DNA from: Thermoplasmatales archaeon
GTDB taxonomy: Archaea > Thermoplasmatota > E2 > DHVEG-1
Reading direction: 5' to 3'
NCBI GenBank assembly: GCA_023140035.1
Contig: JAGLML010000044.1
Coordinates: 1-7,942, forward strand
Length of the DNA: 7,942 nt
Positions 5,232 to 7,942 of this stretch are shown here, in pieces. Under the pieces are notes generated by a model. The model worked only from the letters and a program-made list of their open reading frames with translations, was not told where the DNA came from and searched no databases. Position numbers and translations under genes: made by a program. How positions within the stretch are numbered: the stretch's first letter is position 1; every line of letters starts with the position of its first letter.

Positions 5232-6224
5232 ATGCCTAATAGACATCATCCTAAAAGAGGTTCACATGGCTTTTCGCCACGAAAAAGAGCTAAAGCTGAA
5301 ACGCCACATATAAAGAACTGGGCAGAAGATGGTGAAAAACCAAAGATTCAAGGTTTCTTTGGCTATAAAGCAGGTATGACCCATGCTTTCATAGTTGATT
5401 ACAGACCTACATCTACTACTTCAGGCAGGGAAGTAAAAATGCCTGTCACAGTCGTTGAAACACCTCCAATAAAAGTTGCAGCTGTGAGAGCGTATCAAAG
5501 AACGTCGCATGGGCGCCATACTGCAGGTGAGATATGGGCAGATAAATTGGATCCTGAGTTATCAAAAAGGATTCCTCTCGTAAAAAACCAGAAAAAGAAA
5601 AATTGGGATTTTACCAAAGATGCTGATGAAATCAGGGTGGTAGTGTATACTCAACCAAAACTAGTTACAGGCGTACCAAAGAAAACTCCCGAAATAAGCG
5701 AGTTAAGAATTGGTGGTGGGGGCATTGAAGAACAGATAAAATATGCAAAAGAAATCCTTGGAAAGGAATTGAAAATAAACGATGTTATCAAAGATGGAGA
5801 TATGTTGGATGTTATAGCAATAACAAAAGGAAAAGGATTTCAAGGTACAGTGAAAAGATGGGGTGTAAAACTTTTAACACATAAAAACTCAAAACATCGT
5901 AGAATGATTGGTACTGCAGGATCGTGGCATCCTAGTTGGATTCAAGCAACTGTACCCCAGGCTGGACAAATGGGATACCATCAAAGAACTGAATACAACA
6001 AACGTGTTTTGAAAATTGGCGAAAACGGAGAAGAAATTACTCCCACTGGCGGTTTTCCTCATTATGGCGTTATAAGGAATGCATATATTCTTCTTCATGG
6101 TTCAATTCCCGGACCTGCAAAAAGACTGATAGGTATGAGAGATGCTGTAAGATATCAACGTGGCGTTAAAGTTGAAAAAGCAGAAATAAGCTACATATCT
6201 ACTACAAGTAAACAAGGAGTCTAG
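5232..6224 (+). CDS. rpl3: Large-subunit ribosomal protein uL3 (archaeal L3)
   Basis: At 330 residues this is the usual archaeal length. It begins with the archaeal/eukaryotic signature MPNRHHPKRGSHGFSPRKRA, followed by the globular barrel motif GYKAGMTHAFIVDYRP (44-59), the core ITKGKGFQGTVKRWGVK (197-213), and the long finger region with HRRMIGTAGSWHPSW (222-236) and GYHQRTEYNKRVL (248-260), which reaches toward the peptidyl transferase centre in known ribosome structures. GSIPGPAKRLIG (290-301) is also diagnostic. uL3 is an early assembly protein that binds 23S rRNA. GAGG at 5221-5224, 7 bases before the ATG, supports this start. It is the first gene of the ribosomal operon, preceded by a promoter and a long structured leader, and is followed 2 bases later by uL4. 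Confidence 0.98.
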   Translation: MPNRHHPKRGSHGFSPRKRAKAETPHIKNWAEDGEKPKIQGFFGYKAGMTHAFIVDYRPTSTTSGREVKMPVTVVETPPIKVAAVRAYQRTSHGRHTAGEIWADKLDPELSKRIPLVKNQKKKNWDFTKDADEIRVVVYTQPKLVTGVPKKTPEISELRIGGGGIEEQIKYAKEILGKELKINDVIKDGDMLDVIAITKGKGFQGTVKRWGVKLLTHKNSKHRRMIGTAGSWHPSWIQATVPQAGQMGYHQRTEYNKRVLKIGENGEEITPTGGFPHYGVIRNAYILLHGSIPGPAKRLIGMRDAVRYQRGVKVEKAEISYISTTSKQGV

Positions 6225-6226
6225 AT

Positions 6227-6988
6227 ATGACAAAGGCAAATATTTATGGAATAGATGGCACGGTAAAAGACAAGATTGGTTTACCTGACATATTTAATAC
6301 CCCTTACCGGCCAGATATTATAAGAAAATCATTCAATGCGCTTCGTTCTAATAAAAGACAGTCTTATGGTGCGGATCCGTTGGCTGGAACAAAGCACGCG
6401 ACGGCATCCGTCGGTAAAGGAAGAGGGAGGTCCAGAGTGCCGAGACTTACTCAGGGGAGAACTGCAGCTCTTGCCCCATGTGTAGTAGGAGGCAGAAGAG
6501 CACATCCTCCCAAGGCAGAGAAGAACTGGAGAGAGAAGATAAACAAAAAAGAAAAACTACTTGCACGTAACTCAGCAATTGCTGCAACAGCAGATAAAGA
6601 AATCGTTTCCAAGAGAGGGCATAAGTTTGACGAGAAAATAACGTTACCTGTTATTATAGATGATGAATTTGAAAAAATTAAAAAGACAAAGGATGTAATA
6701 GATACACTAGAGAAGATTGGAATTTACGATGATGTTCTTCGTTCAGTAAACGGCAAACACATACGTGCAGGCAAGGGCAAAACCAGAGGGAGAAAATATC
6801 GAACACCAAAATCAATATTAATAGTTTCTACAAAAAATAATTTAGAGAAAAGCTCGAATAACTTAAGTGGCGTAGATATAGCAAAACCAGATCAGCTGAA
6901 TATCGAGCATTTGGCACCGGGTGGAGATGCTGGCAGGCTAACAATACTAACAAAATCTGCATTAACACACCTGGGAGGTGGCAAATAA
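6227..6988 (+). CDS. rpl4: Large-subunit ribosomal protein uL4 (archaeal L4, formerly L1e)
   Basis: This 253-residue protein is a typical archaeal uL4. The basic extended loop that lines the peptide exit tunnel includes GKGRGRSRVPRLTQGRTA (63-80), followed by VVGGRRAHPPKAEKNW (86-101). The C-terminal half has the archaeal/eukaryotic signature IRAGKGKTRGRKYRTPKSIL (179-198) and the ending LNIEHLAPGGDAGRLTILT (224-242). AAGGAG at 6214-6219 lies about 7 bases before the ATG, inside the end of uL3. The stop overlaps the uL23 start as TAATG, suggesting translational coupling. In E. coli L4 is the autogenous repressor of the equivalent S10 operon, so it is a reasonable candidate ligand for the leader RNA here, though unproven. 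Confidence 0.97.
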   Translation: MTKANIYGIDGTVKDKIGLPDIFNTPYRPDIIRKSFNALRSNKRQSYGADPLAGTKHATASVGKGRGRSRVPRLTQGRTAALAPCVVGGRRAHPPKAEKNWREKINKKEKLLARNSAIAATADKEIVSKRGHKFDEKITLPVIIDDEFEKIKKTKDVIDTLEKIGIYDDVLRSVNGKHIRAGKGKTRGRKYRTPKSILIVSTKNNLEKSSNNLSGVDIAKPDQLNIEHLAPGGDAGRLTILTKSALTHLGGGK

Positions 6989-7245
6989 TGGATCCTTTTG
7001 ATGTAGTATTACATCCTTTCGTTACAGAAAAATCAATGAATCAAATGGAAAAAAACAATGCCTTAGAGTTTATAGTTAAAAGAGATGCAGATAAGGCACA
7101 GATAAAAAAATCAGTTGAAAAAATGTTTGATGTTAAAGTTAAAAGTGTTAACACCAGAATAACAAAAGATGGGAAACATGCAACAGTAATATTTATGCCC
7201 GAATTTAATGCAGAAGATATTGGCATGAGAATAGGAGTATTCTAG
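6988..7245 (+). CDS. rpl23: Large-subunit ribosomal protein uL23 (archaeal L23)
   Basis: This 85-residue protein has the short archaeal form of uL23. The N-terminal signature is VLHPFVTEKSM (7-17), then NALEFIVKRDADKAQIKKSV, then the family motif MFDVKVKSVNTRIT. uL23 sits at the exit of the peptide tunnel and forms the docking site for SRP and the translocon in known ribosomes. Its ATG overlaps the uL4 stop by one base, with a strong GGGAGGTG ribosome site at 6973-6980. uL2 begins 10 bases beyond its stop. Nothing is unusual. Confidence 0.97.
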   Translation: MDPFDVVLHPFVTEKSMNQMEKNNALEFIVKRDADKAQIKKSVEKMFDVKVKSVNTRITKDGKHATVIFMPEFNAEDIGMRIGVF

Positions 7246-7254
7246 AGGTAAAAA

Positions 7255-7942
7255 ATGGGAAAAAATTTAATTCAACAAAGGCGAGGTAGAAGAAGAGGGC
7301 GGTTTACAGTCCCTTCACACAAATTTAGAGGAAAAATAAAATACGATAATAAGAGAGAAATGAAAGGGATAGTTGAAGAAATAATTCATGATCCTGGTAG
7401 GACCTCCCCTATTGCAAAGATACGACTAGATAATAATAAAAAAATGCTTGTATTGGCTACAGAAGGAATAGAAATTGGTCATAAAATTAAGTTTACGGAT
7501 AATAAAGGAAATTGCGAAATAGGAAACGTTCTGTCAATTGGAACGATTCCTGAAGGTTTTCCGATTTACAATATTGAAATCACTCCTGGAGATGGGGGTA
7601 AACTTGTAAGAGCAGGGGGGAGCGGAGCGACCGTCGTATCACATGATTCAAAGAGAACGGTAATAAAGCTTCCTTCGGGTCAATTCAAAACATTGAATTC
7701 ATCATGCAGAGCGACAGTTGGGATTCCTGCGGGGGGTGGAAGAAAAGACAAACCTTTCCTTAAAGCAGGGAAAAAATTCATTGCATATAGGAGGAAAGGA
7801 AAGCAATATCCGGTTGTGAGAGGAGTTGCAATGTGCGCTGTAAGTCACCCTCATGGTGGTGGAGGTCATCAGCATGTTGGACAACAAAGTTCCATAGCTA
7901 GGGGAGCCCCTCCAGGCAGGAAAGTTGGAAATATAGCTCCTA
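7255..7942 (+). CDS. rpl2: Large-subunit ribosomal protein uL2 (archaeal L2), 3' truncated by window
   Basis: The first 229 codons are present, so only about a dozen residues are missing for an archaeal uL2 of about 240. The start MGKNLIQQRRGRRRGRFTVP is archaeal in type; AGAGGT at 7244-7249, partly inside the uL23 stop, is its ribosome site. The RNA-binding OB and SH3-like domains show HDPGRTSPIAKIRL (45-58), EGFPIYNIEITPGDGGKLVRA (100-120, split here as EGFPIYNIEI and TPGDGGKLVRA) and AGGSGATVV. The C-terminal loop reads RGVAMCAVSHPHGGGGHQH (189-207), then APPGRKVGNIAP at the window edge. uL2 helps join subunits and lies near the peptidyl transferase centre. The usual Asn and Asp in AMNxVDHPHGGG are replaced by C194 and S197, while the key histidine is kept. 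Confidence 0.96.
   Translation, partial: MGKNLIQQRRGRRRGRFTVPSHKFRGKIKYDNKREMKGIVEEIIHDPGRTSPIAKIRLDNNKKMLVLATEGIEIGHKIKFTDNKGNCEIGNVLSIGTIPEGFPIYNIEITPGDGGKLVRAGGSGATVVSHDSKRTVIKLPSGQFKTLNSSCRATVGIPAGGGRKDKPFLKAGKKFIAYRRKGKQYPVVRGVAMCAVSHPHGGGGHQHVGQQSSIARGAPPGRKVGNIAP

Noticed and set aside
7702..7887. Minus-strand frame opposite uL2
   Set aside because: It is the complement of strongly conserved uL2 sequence and has no supporting signals.

Overview
The window is archaeal. Its right third encodes archaeal-type ribosomal proteins uL3, uL4, uL23 and uL2 in the order found in euryarchaeal genomes. The left part encodes KaiC/RadA-like ATPases, a type IV pilin-like protein with a class III signal, and a PKD-domain surface protein. 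TATA-like boxes lie about 25 bases before several transcription units. The DNA is AT-rich. An uncultured Euryarchaeota/Thermoplasmatota-type lineage is my best guess, but the sequence alone does not settle the taxon.

Layout. At 1-582 is the 3' end of a cell-surface gene with PKD-like domains and a C-terminal membrane anchor. At 647-1474 is a pilin-like exported protein rich in N-glycosylation sequons. At 1535-2311 is a KaiC-family ATPase with intact motifs. At 2345-2572, on the minus strand, is a small convergent gene of unknown function; its 3' end overlaps a likely terminator for the first KaiC gene. A second, divergently oriented transcription unit (2742-5035) follows: a KaiC-like ATPase lacking the usual catalytic glutamate pair, an isoprenylcysteine-methyltransferase-like membrane protein, and a radical SAM enzyme with a C-terminal cysteine cluster. 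Then comes a promoter with an unusually long, structured leader (about 5082-5231), followed by the ribosomal operon rpl3-rpl4-rpl23-rpl2, with rpl2 cut by the window end.

How it may fit together. The ribosomal genes are tightly packed, with Shine-Dalgarno sites and 1-10 base junctions, and are certainly one operon. The left half looks like a cell-surface/signalling neighbourhood: two exported proteins and two KaiC paralogues. Some KaiC-family proteins, such as ArlH, work with archaeal pilus-like machines, but a physical link here is inference. The most interesting points are the structured leader before uL3, the DKK replacement of the catalytic glutamates in the second KaiC, its probable co-transcription with a membrane methyltransferase-like protein and an unassigned radical SAM enzyme, and two substitutions in the almost invariant histidine-loop motif of uL2. 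No tRNA, rRNA, CRISPR array, insertion sequence or origin was seen.
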